Program-made: the position numbers and the translations under genes
The notes under the pieces: model-generated
Database searches by the model: none
What the model saw: only the letters and a program-made list of their open reading frames with translations
Told to the model about the DNA's origin: nothing
Assembly: GCA_030697085.1 (NCBI GenBank)
Contig: JAUYQT010000088.1
Span: 1-8,204 of the forward strand
Source of the DNA: Azonexus sp.
GTDB taxonomy: Bacteria; Pseudomonadota; Gammaproteobacteria; Burkholderiales; Rhodocyclaceae
Reading direction: 5' to 3'
Length of the DNA: 8,204 nt
Part shown: one piece after another, positions 7,144 through 8,204 of the stretch
Numbering within the stretch: the first letter of the stretch is position 1
Layout of the letters: each line of letters begins with the position of its first letter

Positions 7144-8204
7144 TTACTTCTTGTTAATGACAGCTTCAGCGACGTTCTTCGGCGCCTCAGCATAATGCTT
7201 AAATTCCATCGAGTAGGTAGCGCGGCCTTGCGACAAGGAGCGGACAGAAGTCGAATAGCCGAACATCTCGGAGAGCGGAACTTCGGCCTTGATTACCTTA
7301 ATACCGCCGATTTGGTCTTCCATGCCCTGAACGATGCCGCGACGAGACGAAAGATCACCCATCACGTTACCCATGTACTCTTCGGGCGTTTCAACTTCGA
7401 CGGCCATCATTGGCTCAAGCAGCGTCGGGCTAGCCTTTTTCATACCTTCCTTGAAGGCCATCGAAGCCGCCATACGGAACGCATTTTCGTTGGAGTCAAC
7501 GTCGTGATAGGAACCATCAAACAGGGTGAACTTGACGTCAACAACAGGGAACCCAGCCAAAACCCCACTAGTCACCGCATCGCGCAAACCCTTGTCGACC
7601 GCAGGAATAAATTCGCGCGGAACAACACCACCCTTGATGGCATCAACGAACTCGTAGCCCTTACCTGCTTCATTGGGTTCGATCTTGATCCAGACATGGC
7701 CAAATTGACCACGACCACCAGACTGCTTAACGAACTTGCCTTCTTGCTCAACGGCCTTTTTGATACATTCGCGGTAGGCGACTTGCGGCGCACCAACGGT
7801 CGCATCAACATTGAACTCACGACGCATACGATCAACCAGAATTTCGAGGTGCAATTCGCCCATTCCGGAAATAATAGTTTGACCAGATTCTTCATCAGTA
7901 CGCACTCGGAAGGAAGGATCCTCCTGAGCCAAACGTCCCAGCGCCATACCCATTTTTTCCTGGTCGACTTTGGTTTTTGGCTCAACGGCGACGTGAATTA
8001 CCGGCTCCGGAAAAATCATACGCTCGAGCGTGATAATCTTATTAGGATCACAAAGCGTATCGCCCGTCGTGGCCTCTTTCAAGCCGACGGCCGCGGCGAT
8101 ATCACCGGCACGAACTTCCTTGATCTCTTCACGCTGGTTAGCATGCATTTGAAGAATGCGACCCAAACGCTCTTTCCGACCCTTAACAGGGTTGTATACC
8201 GAAT
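7144..8204 (-). CDS. fusA: Translation elongation factor EF-G, C-terminal half (cut by window edge)
   Basis: EF-G is the GTPase that drives tRNA-mRNA translocation and, with RRF, ribosome recycling. The reading frame is open to the window edge at 8204 and gives 352 residues beginning [20 protein letters not shown], about half of a ~700-residue protein. Visible are the end of domain II ([21 protein letters not shown]), domain III ([20 protein letters not shown]), domain IV ([15 protein letters not shown], and [19 protein letters not shown]) and domain V (GRRGIV-like [12 protein letters not shown] and [20 protein letters not shown]). The G domain is outside the window. The first in-frame start-like codon inside the window (TTG at 8166) is not the real start. 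tuf follows its TAA stop after 15 bases, the usual str-operon arrangement. Confidence 0.98.
   Translation of the reverse strand, partial: SVYNPVKGRKERLGRILQMHANQREEIKEVRAGDIAAAVGLKEATTGDTLCDPNKIITLERMIFPEPVIHVAVEPKTKVDQEKMGMALGRLAQEDPSFRVRTDEESGQTIISGMGELHLEILVDRMRREFNVDATVGAPQVAYRECIKKAVEQEGKFVKQSGGRGQFGHVWIKIEPNEAGKGYEFVDAIKGGVVPREFIPAVDKGLRDAVTSGVLAGFPVVDVKFTLFDGSYHDVDSNENAFRMAASMAFKEGMKKASPTLLEPMMAVEVETPEEYMGNVMGDLSSRRGIVQGMEDQIGGIKVIKAEVPLSEMFGYSTSVRSLSQGRATYSMEFKHYAEAPKNVAEAVINKK

Overview
The window is a conserved translation-gene cluster, all on the minus strand, read from high to low coordinates: 'fusA (3' part) - tuf - rpsJ - rplC - rplD - rplW - rplB - rpsS - rplV - rpsC - rplP - rpmC - rpsQ - [terminator/promoter gap] - rplN - rplX' (5' part). 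It covers the end of the str operon, the whole S10 operon and the beginning of the spc operon. No mobile element, CRISPR array, tRNA, rRNA or accessory gene was seen. The longest stretch without a gene is 153 bases (606-758).

The proteins look betaproteobacterial. EF-Tu is 396 residues and ends in ...VVAKIIE, S3 is 265 residues with a Lys/Arg/Pro-rich tail ending in KRVRKAGA, and L24 has a KHTKPNP-like segment. A member of the Rhodocyclales or a close relative is my best guess; this is memory-based inference, not an alignment.

Layout: 7144-8204 holds the C-terminal half of EF-G and 5938-7128 holds EF-Tu. A 54-base gap with a hairpin leads into rpsJ. A 108-base gap follows rpsJ, with a candidate promoter and a strong hairpin touching the Shine-Dalgarno of rplC. 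From rplC to rpsQ eleven genes are packed with gaps of 1-10 bases or overlaps of 1-4 bases (TAATG and ATGA junctions), which suggests translational coupling. After rpsQ comes a clear intrinsic terminator whose loop is itself a perfect TATAAT, then a structured leader of about 95 bases before rplN. The products are ribosome components (early 50S assembly proteins L3, L4, L22, L24; peptidyl-transferase and exit-tunnel proteins L2, L4, L22, L23; 30S head proteins S3, S10, S19) and the two GTPases that drive elongation.

The gene content is ordinary. The points worth checking are (1) an in-frame amber codon at codon 51 of rplX, with the correct L24 reading continuing after it; (2) two intergenic TATAAT boxes each embedded in an inverted repeat, one being the loop of an intrinsic terminator; and (3) start-adjacent hairpins before rplC and rplN that could regulate translation. 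I do not see a previously undescribed multi-gene system here.
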